A stretch of 64,000 nucleotides of DNA from Adineta vaga (taxonomy: Eukaryota; Rotifera): positions 17,608,001-17,672,000 of the forward strand of contig CP075493.1 in NCBI GenBank assembly GCA_021613535.1, read 5' to 3'. A program made the position numbers and the translations under genes. Below the pieces are notes generated by a model, which saw nothing but the letters and a program-made list of their open reading frames with translations, was not told where the DNA came from and did not search any database. Positions 44,301 to 55,461 of the stretch are shown here, piece after piece. Within the stretch, counting starts at the first letter, position 1. Each line of letters begins with the position of its first letter.

Positions 44301-46146
44301 GATTGATGTGAAGAATGAAGAAAGAGGAAGTGGTAGTATTTATAGTAGGAATGAAAGAATGATGAAGCACAATGATAAAGCAAAATAAACTCACCAGATG
44401 TGAAATGTTTTATATAATAATATCACAATAGAAGAAAAACATCGTCATGATTACAATAAATTGTTTTGTATGTCAATATGTGGATAAAATTGACTAAACA
44501 ATAGGTGAATCGTCATCGTCAAGAAAATTGATTCTAAAAAAGCAAACTATTTGATATCGATATTAGTTTGTAATGACATTTCATTCACAGACAAAATGTA
44601 GACAGTATTGTAGTTTCTCTCTTCTAATTGAAGAAACTATTTGAAAAGAAACGGTTTTTATAGTTAAATATGGAACTGTTTAATTGTGATGGTACTATTG
44701 ATAAATTAATTATCTGACGGCCATGACAATGAAGGAAAAGGAGAATCCATTTGCATCCTCACCTTCAGAATTGATAGCATAGGAGGGTTTAGTAAAAGCC
44801 ATACGCAAATAGAAGTAATATCTGGTATTACGAATGTGTTTTTTTTTTAAGAAAGTTACAATACCATTTATGAAAGGTATAGATACTGTAAAAGTCATTG
44901 TTAGTTTGCTGTATTTAGAGAGAGCATCAGATACCTTTTATTTTGATATAGCGTGATAGAGCATCGTCTACTCTATCGAACTATATAGTTTTTATTTTGT
45001 TTATTTTAAACCTCGTTCTAAAGTCTAATAGTATTTGAGAAGCCCTGATTTTGAACTTTTCAATAGCCATATTTCACTTCGATTGAAATCTTCGATAATG
45101 AAAATTGTTTTAAATGGAAAAAAAGTAGATCAAGATTTCTCGGGAAAAAAATATCAGGCGAAAATGACGTAGTATTAAGAAGAAAATTAACTTTTTTTGA
45201 TCAGATCTAGCCCTTTTCTGTACATATGAAAAACTGACTTTACAAAGGTTTTTGGACGAATTTATCCGTAAGATTGAATGTAAAGTTAATTCAAAGTATA
45301 CAAAGCAATAGAGGAGTCAATGCTTTATTCAGCTACATGTTATATATTAAAGAAAAGATCTAAATGCTCAAGGAACTAACACTTGTTCGAAAAAAAGTGC
45401 AAAACTAGTCATTGAAAGGTTCTTCAAGCTTTTAGCAAAACTTAATACTTAGCTTGATAGAGAAAAGTATGATCTGTTATTCTATATAAAAATAAAAAAT
45501 TCTTAATACTCTCTACAAATTAATCATTAAGAAGTATTACCTGAAATAGGATTCGAAAATTGGTAGTTTTAAAACATTTTGAATAACCGTTTTTATGAAT
45601 GCACAAAATTTAGGAACAAGGTTTAAAATAAACAAAATAAAAACTACATAGTTCGATAGAATAGACGATGCTCTTTCACGCTATATCAAAATAAAAAGTA
45701 TCTGATACTCTCTCTAAATACAGCAAACTAAGCAAAACATTCAAAATCAACGTGATCATGGTGTAAATATCTCTTATCTCCAAATCAATTCATTTTTCAT
45801 ATTGAAAGTAATCAAACAGAAATCAGTTCTATATATATATAGATTTATTCATTACCATTTACAATAAAAAAAAAGCTTTATGATTTTCAGTATTTTTCTT
45901 AAATTTCTAATTCAATTATTTAATCAAATAAAATCTAATGAAAAAGATATTAGACGATATGAAGAATATATTTGTTCTGTTATTTTTTCAAATAAATTTC
46001 ATCGTCTACTTTCTCGATAATGACTCAGAATTACAGGTTAGTATGTTAAGTTTGTTTATATGTAATTACATGAATAAGAAAATGTGATATATTCTAAAGG
46101 TAGAAAAAGAAAGTGTTTATATTTACCATATATCATTTATTTGAAT
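44301..46146. other. Intergenic stretch with MITE
   Basis: Upstream region of the small secreted gene, the 825-bp MITE at 44904-45728, and the upstream region of the VIT-vWA gene. Short frames at 44710-44898 (-) and 45881-46021 (+) start with ATG but have no recognisable features and are not called. No RNA gene seen. Confidence 0.6.
44904..45728. mobile_element. 825-bp MITE, 118-bp terminal inverted repeats, TA-flanked
   Basis: Left arm 44904-45021 and right arm 45611-45728 are reverse complements with only a few differences. The ends read GTTTGCTGTATTTAGAGAG and its complement. A TA sits on each side (44902-44903, 45729-45730), as expected for Tc1/mariner-type insertion. The ~590-bp core has no coding frame, so it is a non-autonomous element. 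The superfamily is inferred from the TA alone. Confidence 0.8.
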
Positions 46147-48785
46147 ATGCTTCGAATCAATAACAACACACAAAAATATATTCCTCTCAAACGCGTAAAT
46201 ATCGAAGCTACTATTCGATCATTTGCTGCTGATGTATGTATTACTCAAATATTTCGTAATGATGAACAGACATCAATTGAAGCTGTTTATTGTTTTCCAA
46301 TCGAAGAGCAAGCAGTTATATATAGTTTTGTGGTACGGATTGACAACGATCGAGAAATCATTGTTATATTAAAAGAGAAAAAGAAAGCACAAAAAGATTA
46401 TAATGATGCTTTACAAACAGGTCATGGAGCTTATCTATTCGAACAAAATGATCAATCACAAGATAATTTTATCGTTAATATTGGTGCTATTCCATCTGGT
46501 AAAGAATGTCAAATAATTATCTCATATGTTTCCGAATTAAATCTTGTCGAAAATAGTACTAAGATTAGATTTGTTCTTCCAACAACGATTGCTCCTCGTT
46601 ACAATCCGAATCGAGGTGGTATCAGTTCAATTGTGAATACCACTTCTACTTATGTTCAATCAAGTTCGTATACAATTGATTTTCGTTGTCAAATCAACAA
46701 ACTTGGAATTGAACAAATCAACTCTCCATCTCATCCAATTCAAATATATTCCAATGAACAATATTATTATACAATTACATTTGCTCAACAAAATACTCAA
46801 TTAGATCGTGATATTATTTTAGATATGCAATTAATTGCAGATCGATCAAATACATTCGTTGCTGTTGAACCAGGTGCAGTGATGGTATCATTTACACCTA
46901 GTGAAAATGACTTTCAACGTCTCAGAAATGATCATGGTCAAATGACGAATGAATTTATTTTTATTATTGATTGTAGTGATTCAATGAATGCTAATAACAA
47001 AATTGATTTAGCTCGACAAGCAATTTCACTTTTTCTGAAGAGTTTACCTTTTAATTCTTACTTTAATATTATTCGATTTGGATCTAAATATAAAACTCTC
47101 TTCAAAGATATGACAGGTATTTATAATGAAGAAAATACGGAAAAAGCTGAACAATATATTAAAAAAATCAGAGCTAATTTAGGTGGTACTGAACTAGTAA
47201 GTAAACTTTTCATTAATATTGCCTTCTAAAAATGCGTTGAATAATTTTCTTTCTCTAGCTACACTCTCTTCAATGGCTTGAAAGTCAACCACCACGTCAA
47301 GGTCATGCTCGACAAATCTTTCTTCTTACTGGTGGCGAAATTTCTAATGTTGAAGAAGTAATTGATCTCTGTCGAACGATGGCCACTACAACTCGTATCT
47401 TTTCATTTGGATTGGGTTCATCTCCTAGTCGTTCACTTGTCAAAGGATTAGCTCGAGCAACGAATGGTCATTATGTTTTTATTCCACCATATAGCAGTGT
47501 CGATGTTTATGTTCGTGAACAACTACAGAAAGCACTACAACCATGCATTATGAATATAAAGGTCAATTGGGATTTAAATGGAATAGCAGTAACTAGTGTT
47601 CCAACTAAAATACCACCGATTTATGCTGGTGAACGTCTAATTATTTATGCGCTAGCTGATAATAAATCTGCTCGATTCGATCCTAGTTCAAGTGTTGAAC
47701 TAATGGCGGAACAATACCAATTGAGTAAAATGGAACTATTTCAAATATTTCGTGTAGATAAACTTGAAACGATTGCTCGATTGGCTGCTAAAGCGCTTAT
47801 TCTTGAACTACAACACGCCAAATTACCATCATCTCGGTCGAGAATGAATCTTGGTTCTTTACAAACTCGATTTCGAGAACAACAATTGAATGGATCACCT
47901 GATAATGAAGACGAAATAGCAAAGAACGAAATAAAAAAACGTATTATCGAATTATCTCTTCAATATCATATTCTCAGTCCTCATACAGCTTTTGTCGGCG
48001 TGGAGAGACGAATAAATTCAAATAATGCTAATATGATTTTGCGTGAAGTACCAATTCAAATATCAGTCGACGACCAACACTTATATGGACATTCTGGAAC
48101 GATGAATTCGAAAATTATGAACATCTTGGAAAGAAGGTATGGAGTGGATTTAAATGGTGACGGTTACATTGGTGGTCAGGGTTATCTCAACAGGTTAGGG
48201 ATGGCCACTGGGCATGACATCAATGGTGACGGCTACATTGGTCGATTCTCTTCGAACTCGAATCCTTCTCATTATTCAACACCAGCAAATCTGGCAAGAC
48301 AGTTTTTGCGTTCCCTGTTAAATGACTACACTCATGTTCCGTCAGTACAGGTAAAATATGTGTCTCATTTTTTTCGAAATTGATAGAATTTTAAGATCTC
48401 TATGTTGCTTTTTCTTTTTCAGTATTCGGCAGCCGTAAATACGTGGAGTACCCCCGGGCATCATTCTGGAGATACACATTACACACACAATCAGGATATT
48501 GTTCGTCATTTGATCGCTCAGCAAAAATTTGACGGTAGTTGGGATTTAGATTCAGAAAGTATCAAACAATTAACAGGACATTCGTTGAGCATATTCCAAC
48601 AACTAGCAAATAATCAAATAATTGTCTCAGCTATTGTCATCGCTGTGTTGGAAACACGTTTTGCTGCATTCTCATCGTTATGGTATGGTGTCGTATTGAA
48701 AGCACGTCAACGTCTTTTCTATCTTCTGGGCAATGATTCAAACAAACTTGACGCTTTGCTTGCAGAAATTCGTAAACTATTATAA
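46147..48785 (+). CDS. VIT and vWA domain protein with EF-hand/dockerin-type loops
   Basis: Exons 46147-47196, 47259-48350 and 48423-48785 join in phase 0 across GT-AG introns of 62 and 72 bp, giving 834 residues. The N-terminal VIT domain (ATIRSFAADVCITQIFRND, IEAVYCFPIEEQAVIYSF) and the vWA domain (FIFIIDCSDSM, FNIIRFGSKY, LGGTEL) resemble vWA5A and inter-alpha-inhibitor heavy chains. The metal site keeps D275-x-S277-x-S279 but has GGE where TDGE is usual. Near residues 647 and 671 are two loops, DLNGDGYIG and DINGDGYIG, like EF-hand or dockerin calcium loops. A C-terminal helix-rich tail follows. No signal peptide is seen, so it may be intracellular. The start is the first in-frame ATG; codons upstream are open but lack ATG. 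Confidence 0.85.
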
Positions 48786-49195
48786 GAATCTGTGTTTTTA
48801 TGTGGAATATGAAATAAGACAAAAGTTCTTATATTTTTAAGAAACGAGAAGAAATGATTTTTCTTATTGTCAATCGATAAATTTATGTATTTTTGCTATA
48901 TTCGTTCGACAGTTTCAATTAAAGGGTGTGGGTGTGGGTGTGAAGTGAGTCATCGTACCTATGAACACAATCTGTGGTACTACACTATTTTGACAAAGGG
49001 TCATTTGTAGCAACTGAACACAATTGCATCGTTTACTTTTACTAGAGCTCAATGTTTTGACAAGCGCAATAACGTTTGACTCGTTTGTCGAAATGTACCT
49101 TTATCATAAAAATATCTTTTATTCTGGAATAAATGAATATATGAAGTTACATTAAAAAACCAACAATCATCCGGCTCTCAAAATATCTATTTCCC
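48786..49195. other. 3' intergenic stretch with telomere-like tract
   Basis: Convergent 3' flanks of the VIT-vWA and left HINT genes. Contains GGGTGTGGGTGTGGGTGTGA at 48924-48943, where the left arm of the inverted duplication starts. No gene. Confidence 0.7.
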
Positions 49196-49933
49196 TTACA
49201 CAAATCGAAGTGTCGATGGCCGAGCCAATCGAGCGAATTCATACATAACACGAGGCACTATATGTATTCCATCGCTCTTCTGATGACCGAAAGGCTCAGC
49301 AATGGACAACGATCGAGCCAAGCTGTTATACCATCGCAATGGACCCATGTAGAAATGTGCAGCATCGTGACTTTGCACATTAGCATAACAACTGGCCGCT
49401 ACATCATTTACTAAGATTGTGCCTAAGAAAACAGAGTAAAAACAATAGGAACTGATGGAGTATCTCTACACTCTTACCAGTGGTAGTCAGCGGTGCATAG
49501 AAGCCTGTTTTCATCTCGAGTATCAATCGAACGACTGGTGATGACACCAGTTGACCATTCGATAGTACACGAAGGATATCGCCCACCTTGACTTGGTTGG
49601 CTGGAACATAGATAAAGGTGTCATCATCTCTCATGATGGGTAGTAGATGCAATCCGGTGAGACTGATGTTATTGCCAGAGGCTGTCAGAATAGTGTAGAA
49701 GAGAGCTAAAGAAGAGATGATAACGAAACTTGATATTCGCTAATGTAAATAAGACTTACTTAGTGAAAATTGATCTTGATCAAGCATCATCATCATTTGG
49801 GTACCAATGACACTGAAACCGTCAGATGTAATGAGTTCATCGCCGGGTCGTAAATGGCCGATAGGTATTTTGTTTCCATTGGTAAGCGTAACCAACGTGT
49901 CGCGGGCAAAACAGCTGGAAGATGATGACGAAG
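48930..49933 (-). repeat. Inverted duplication, left arm (1004 bp)
   Basis: Reverse-complement match to 52513-53516, both 1004 bp, with only a few substitutions noticed, all outside the exons (for example GGTACTAC against GGCACTAC). The outer end is inside a TGTGGG tract; the inner end lies in the Ser-coding stretch just before the HINT cysteine. The arm carries HINT exons 2 (part), 3 and 4 with their introns. Confidence 0.92.
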
Positions 49934-50259
49934 AAGCCGATGCACAATGACATACACAGGCAGATGGTTTTGCTGTCGTGATTCTCGTTGTAAATTTAGT
50001 TGTCGTGCGTCTGGTTGTAAATTTTATTGTCGGTTTCGCTGGTAGTGGCCAAACTATAATGTGCAAGAAGAAAGCAAATTAACTTCTTGAGTTCTGTTAA
50101 AAGTGGAAATAACACGTTACTTTTGATGGTATCGCTGAAATTTGCATTAGTGAGGTTGGCAGTGTAGAGAGTGGCTTGAGAAAGATTTGCTTCAGTCGAA
50201 ATAAGTAATGGGAGTATGCTTAGGATGATAAGCGAGTACATGTTGTGATTGGTAGCCAT
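49196..50259 (-). CDS. Secreted HINT (hedgehog-autoprocessing-type) protein, left copy
   Basis: Four exons (50259-50121, 50053-49760, 49705-49478, 49422-49196) with GT-AG introns of 54-67 bp join to 295 residues. A signal peptide (MYSLIILSILPLLISTEA) is followed by a short region and a Thr/Arg/Lys-rich linker (FTTRRTTTKFTTR). The HINT domain starts at SSCFARDTLVTL; the Cys is the nucleophile of hedgehog-type self-cleavage. Also seen: PGDELITSDG, LTGLHLLPI (T-x-x-H motif), GTILVNDVAASCYANVQSHD and AH. Hedgehog has Gly-Cys-Phe at the cut site; here it is Ser-Cys-Phe. No hedgehog signalling domain is present, as in the hedgehog-related proteins of other invertebrates. Confidence 0.85.
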
Positions 50260-51011
50260 TTTTTTCTTTCGATCTAGAGATGAACGGCAATTATGTGACT
50301 ATTCCTTTGAGAACACTATATGAGAGTAGAGATTGGCGGCACTTGAGATGTTGGAAAAAGCCAATTTGTGTGCTGCGATAAGAGCGTTCTTACGCGATAA
50401 ACATAATTGTCAGCGAAACAGAGAATCTTATCAGTATGTTGAAAAGCTGGTTTTTCTTGGAAGGACGGTTTTTCACTCTCTCCTGCGTCTTTTGACTTCT
50501 TTTGACATTAGTGAACGATGCAGAATCCGTGAAACTGTTTGTTTATAATAGTCCAATTATCGTAAAAAATGACAAGATATTAATGATTTTTTGCTGAACT
50601 ATATGAAAACCATAGTGTCAAGTTCTATTCAAACACGTTCGCCGTAGAATCTCTTTTTTTAGTTACCGACTCTTATTGGAAAACATCTATTTCATCTGAC
50701 ACGTGGATGTTTACCTGTAATATGTACTATACAATCCTCTGCAATGGTTGAGGAATAGGGTTTGATGCAGTTCCTCTGACACGTTTTATCTATGTTAGAT
50801 AGAGATAAGTCGGAGACTTCCAACCTTCCGCTGTCGTAAAAACATAAAATAAGATAAGTGGTACGTGATGTCATAAATTGCTTTTCGTTGAACTCCACAG
50901 CCGTATACTATTTTATTCTTTGACAGGTATTATTTATTTCATAGACTATTTTTAGAAGCTCGAAAGTTAGACTGACGATAAAACAAAGAGCATTACTGCT
51001 TGCATCAAATT
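50260..51011. other. Spacer of inverted duplication, left part
   Basis: Upstream region of the left HINT gene and possible 5' part of the single-pass protein gene. A minus-strand frame at 50692-50898 has paired cysteines (TCQRNCI) but no start context or family match and is not called. Confidence 0.5.
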
Positions 51012-51359
51012 ATGGGTACCACATCGTGCTTCCATTCAACATCAGGCTCTGGCTTAAGTTCATGTAATTCGAGTGGGGTGAATCTCACTGTTGGTGCTAT
51101 CGTTGGTATCAGCGTCGGATGTCTGCTCGCAATTATGCTTATCGTCCTTCTGATAGTGTTAATAAACTACTACATGAAGCAGCACAGATCATCTCGGACA
51201 ATAGTCACTCACTCATACCTTTATCCAATCCCTTATAACGATGATCGAATGAACCGAAACAGCCACTCTTATCCATTGCAACTACATCCACCGCTTACAC
51301 GATTAGATCCACCTTCTTACAATTCAACGTTGATGAACAATAATCAGAATGGGAAATGA
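51012..51359 (+). CDS. Small single-pass membrane protein with PPxY tail
   Basis: 115 residues from the first true ATG. A short Ser/Cys-rich ectodomain (SCFHSTSGSGLSSCNSSG) precedes a strong transmembrane helix (VGAIVGISVGCLLAIMLIVL then LIVLINYY) and a basic cytoplasmic tail ending with RLDPPSYNSTLMNN. PPSY fits the PPxY motif bound by WW domains of Nedd4-type ubiquitin ligases. No signal peptide in this exon; an upstream exon may be missing, since AG acceptors lie just upstream. It lies between the arms of the inverted duplication, between two divergent HINT genes. No family recognised. Confidence 0.6.
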   Translation: MGTTSCFHSTSGSGLSSCNSSGVNLTVGAIVGISVGCLLAIMLIVLLIVLINYYMKQHRSSRTIVTHSYLYPIPYNDDRMNRNSHSYPLQLHPPLTRLDPPSYNSTLMNNNQNGK

Positions 51360-52182
51360 TGATTTTCTTTCGTCTGATTGTTAAACACTATGTAATCAAA
51401 TACTTAAAGAAGTTTGTTATATCGATAATTCTGAAATAAATATAAATCTTGATCGAGCAGTGAGACGTATTAATTTCCATATCTTGCCTAGGACCAAGAG
51501 TATTTAAGCTTCCTATTCGAAATAGATATATTGTTGGCGATTGTTTTTAGACAGTATGGTGAGAGTTCTTCAGATTTAATTACGACAGTCACGTCCTAAA
51601 CAGATATCTACAACTGTATTTACTTCTTTACTCACTTATTATAAAATGAACATAAGGAATAAGGTTTTAAAAATCAAATGATTTATTTACATAATACAAG
51701 TACAAAAATATTCAGAAATTCTTAGCCTTAAGCTCATTGCAAAGTGAGCATGATAAATGAGAGGTCGCTTCTGTCTATGGTTTATTGTCTACTGATAGTA
51801 TTCGACATTGAAATAAATCTCATATACTGCTCGGAGACTGGATCATTGAATATCAACATCCAACATTCAGATTAGTATTCTTTTGCAAGATCCCGTCCCT
51901 GAGGAAGTTTCTTTTGACGAATTCAGTGTCCTATTACGTCAAACTTCGTATGTTTCGTCAATACGATAAAACAAAACAAGAGGCGGGCGGAAGAAGAAAA
52001 ATATCTTGTCTTATCAGTTTATGCTGTCGTTTCGAAGAAAAGTCATTGACAACATCTTTGCATCTGACAACCCAGATTAGTTTTTTCCAACTTTCATACA
52101 GTTATCTATCTTTCTGCCTATATAAAATGTGTTAAAATGAATCTTTACACATCATTTTGTCATCGATCTCTATTGTGAGAAT
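51360..52182. other. Spacer of inverted duplication, right part
   Basis: 3' flank of the PPxY protein gene and upstream region of the right HINT gene, with a TATATAAAA sequence about 60 bp before its ATG that could be a TATA box. No other gene seen. Confidence 0.55.
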
Positions 52183-53250
52183 ATGCATAGTATTATCCAA
52201 AAACGTCTTCAGGTTGCTTTTCTCCTTGGTATTCTTGTATCGTTCGCTAGAGCTAACACAATCAGTAACAACTCGGACAATGAAATTTTGAAGACCAAAG
52301 GTAAAATCAGTACCACGTAATGACTCGCAGCAGACATTTGACAAGAAGTTCATTAATCAATCAACTTTCACTACCAAGTTACATCAATGATTATTGTTTT
52401 TTGAAAAATCATAGATTTGTAGTTTATACCGAAGCTGTCCTAGGGAAAAGTCTCCATTATCAGTCTATAAAATTATTTCTCTTAGGTTCATCTGCTTCTG
52501 CATCAGCCTCTGCTTCGTCATCATCTTCCAGCTGTTTTGCCCGCGACACGTTGGTTACGCTTACCAATGGAAACAAAATACCTATCGGCCATTTACGACC
52601 CGGCGATGAACTCATTACATCTGACGGTTTCAGTGTCATTGGTACCCAAATGATGATGATGCTTGATCAAGATCAATTTTCACTAAGTAAGTCTTATTTA
52701 CATTAGCGAATATCAAGTTTCGTTATCATCTCTTCTTTAGCTCTCTTCTACACTATTCTGACAGCCTCTGGCAATAACATCAGTCTCACCGGATTGCATC
52801 TACTACCCATCATGAGAGATGATGACACCTTTATCTATGTTCCAGCCAACCAAGTCAAGGTGGGCGATATCCTTCGTGTACTATCGAATGGTCAACTGGT
52901 GTCATCACCAGTCGTTCGATTGATACTCGAGATGAAAACAGGCTTCTATGCACCGCTGACTACCACTGGTAAGAGTGTAGAGATACTCCATCAGTTCCTA
53001 TTGTTTTTACTCTGTTTTCTTAGGCACAATCTTAGTAAATGATGTAGCGGCCAGTTGTTATGCTAATGTGCAAAGTCACGATGCTGCACATTTCTACATG
53101 GGTCCATTGCGATGGTATAACAGCTTGGCTCGATCGTTGTCCATTGCTGAGCCTTTCGGTCATCAGAAGAGCGATGGAATACATATAGTGCCTCGTGTTA
53201 TGTATGAATTCGCTCGATTGGCTCGGCCATCGACACTTCGATTTGTGTAA
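52183..53250 (+). CDS. Secreted HINT (hedgehog-autoprocessing-type) protein, right copy
   Basis: Four exons (52183-52300, 52486-52686, 52741-52968, 53024-53250) join to 257 residues. Exon 1 is unrelated to that of the left gene and encodes a different signal peptide (QVAFLLGILVSFARA) and a short acidic/Asn-rich stretch. Exon 2 starts with a Ser/Ala repeat (SSASASASASSSSSS) that leads into the HINT Cys (SCFARDTLVTL). From there on, protein and introns match the left copy. So the same HINT module sits behind two different secreted N-termini. First intron 185 bp, others 54-55 bp. Confidence 0.85.
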
Positions 53251-53516
53251 GGGAAATAGATATTTTGAGAGCCGGTTGATTGTTGGATTTTTAATGTAAC
53301 TTCATATATTCATTTATTCCAGAATAAAAGATATTTTTATGATAAAGGTACATTTCGACAAACGAGTCAAACGTTATTGCGCTTGTCAAAACATTGAGCT
53401 CTAGTAAAAGTAAACGATGCAATTGTGTTTAGTTGCTACAAATGACCCTTTGTCAAAATAGTGTAGTGCCACAGATTGTGTTCATAGGTACGATGACTCA
53501 CTTCACACCCACACCC
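52513..53516 (+). repeat. Inverted duplication, right arm (1004 bp)
   Basis: Partner of 48930-49933. The outer end is CTTCACACCCACACCC, the complement of the TGTGGG tract at the left arm's edge. Beyond it the two flanks are unrelated. Confidence 0.92.
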
Positions 53517-55461
53517 ATACTCAAATTGTCGCATTTTGCAATCTCGATTTTAAATATTCATAAATTATATATTTTTTCAGCTTCTAATATGAAACATACG
53601 ATATAAGGGAAACAAGACTAATCAAATGATAAAAAATAAAATATGAATAAAATCATGAGATATTTTCAATGTGTATCAAAAGTTTTCATTAATTCTTTAT
53701 TCTTTTCTGGAAAGAAAGGACGAAATCTTCCATAATATAAACATGCAAGATAAGGAACGACACGCGTCATTTTAATTTCATAATAGCACTTCGTATGTTC
53801 ATTTGAACGAGACGGCGGTTTACACAACATTGGGAGTTTCTGGAGTTAACGCTGATTTCATATATGCATGATGGTTCGGAAGATCATCTAATCAAAATAG
53901 AAAGAAAACCATTTTTATGATTCTTTAGTAATAAATATATACAGATCTGATAACCTGATATTTTTATCGAATTAAATTTGATAACATCTCGATCAGTTAC
54001 ATTGATTGACATAATATGTTCATCTTGAGTATTTTTAATAGTGATTATCAAAATGTCTAAGGATTCATTGATAATATATGAATGTAGATTTTATTGAAGC
54101 TCACAACTATTATTTGAAAACTAATTAAAAGATTTGTACGTGTTCAAGAATGTTCTCACTTCATACATAGATTATAAATATTGTTATTATTCATATAAAC
54201 AATTAAAATATTAATATTAGTTAATAGAATCAATTCTTAAAATTTATTTTATGTAAAAAAAGTAAAATTGCTTTTTAAATCATACTTGAACATCTCTATA
54301 TGTGCATTATAAGTTGAGTAAATGATACTGAAATGTGAATGAGAAGCTTTGAAAGCCTTTTACGTTCAGTTCATTGATTCAGATATATTGAATAATACCT
54401 CAGTCGATAGAGCTAGTTGAGATGCATCGAAATAAATGATTTTTCATGAGTTACTGATTAAGAGAACGAAGAATTTTAGAAAATATGATTTTTATGAAAT
54501 TATTTCCACGGGGAAGAAAGATATCTTGATGACTGTAGAACAAGGTGAGAAGTTGTTACAAGATGTAACCATACTTTATAATAGAGCTGATTGAGTTCTA
54601 CCTGATACACAACAAAGGACAGGTGGCACATCTTTTCAGGTGAATCTGTTTAAGAAAAATTCGAATCCGCTGCTAACTTCATCTATATTGTAGAACTGAT
54701 TATTCAATCGATGACACTATATCAGTTGGAAATAATAATTTTTAAAGAGATGCTTGGTTTATTTTGATATTAAAAAGAAGAAACAAAAAAAAAATATCTA
54801 CAACCAAGTTTATCTCAAACGAAGGCAGATTTTGTCTCTATCACATTTTTACTTTCATAAATATTGATCCAATTTCTTATTTTGTTGCTGTTCTTTCTTG
54901 CATTTCATTTGATAAATACAAAAATTTCGAGTGTTGTGTTTCGTATCAAAGCTATTCTGTCAATATTACTAGTATAATCTTAATCTATGAACAAACTGCT
55001 CCAAATATTGTAAAATAAGATCTCAAGATAAGCTTATTCGTGATATATATTTATATATGAACTAAGTCAAATAAAAGTATTCTGACACGTAAATTTTAGT
55101 TATTTCTGCCAGAGTTAGTGATGCCATGTGTCAATATATCGAATTTAAATCGATGGGTACAATCAATTGAAAATAAAGTTCGATAAATATAATGACGAAG
55201 TTATTGCAACATCATCATTATATTAACGCAATGAATATTCATGAATAACTTCAAATAGTATACGAATATATTGTTTCGCGTATGTATAAGACATCTATTT
55301 TTATTGTTCTCAATGTTCATTTATATATATATAATTTTTCATAGAATCACATATTTCTATAGAGAAAATACAATGAATTTTAACGATATACTTTTCAAGA
55401 AAAATATTTTAGATATACCCATCGTGTTTAGAAAAAGAAAACAAACAATCTTTTTTTTCTA
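53251..55461. other. Long intergenic stretch
   Basis: Apart from the end of the inverted arm, a telomere-like tract (53501-53518) and one possible orphan exon (53666-53830, minus), this is AT-rich sequence with no recognisable gene or RNA. A frame at 54764-55018 starts at a non-ATG codon, has no features and is not called. Confidence 0.6.
53666..53830 (-). pseudogene. Possible orphan terminal exon
   Basis: A 54-residue frame with non-random composition (CKPPSRSNEHTKCYYEIK, then LACLYYGRFRPFFPEKNKEL) ending in TGA, preceded by an acceptor-like TTAACTCCAG. It looks like the last exon of a lost gene. No family is recognised and no upstream exon was found, so this is tentative. Confidence 0.3.

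Noticed and set aside
44710-44898. 62-residue minus-strand frame ending 5 bp from the MITE, considered as a gene interrupted by the insertion
   Set aside because: Rejoining the flanks across a single TA does not yield a convincing longer frame with a start or signal peptide.
50333-50548. 71-residue plus-strand frame upstream of the left HINT gene
   Set aside because: Begins at TTG, overlaps the likely promoter of the HINT gene, no domain or signal peptide.
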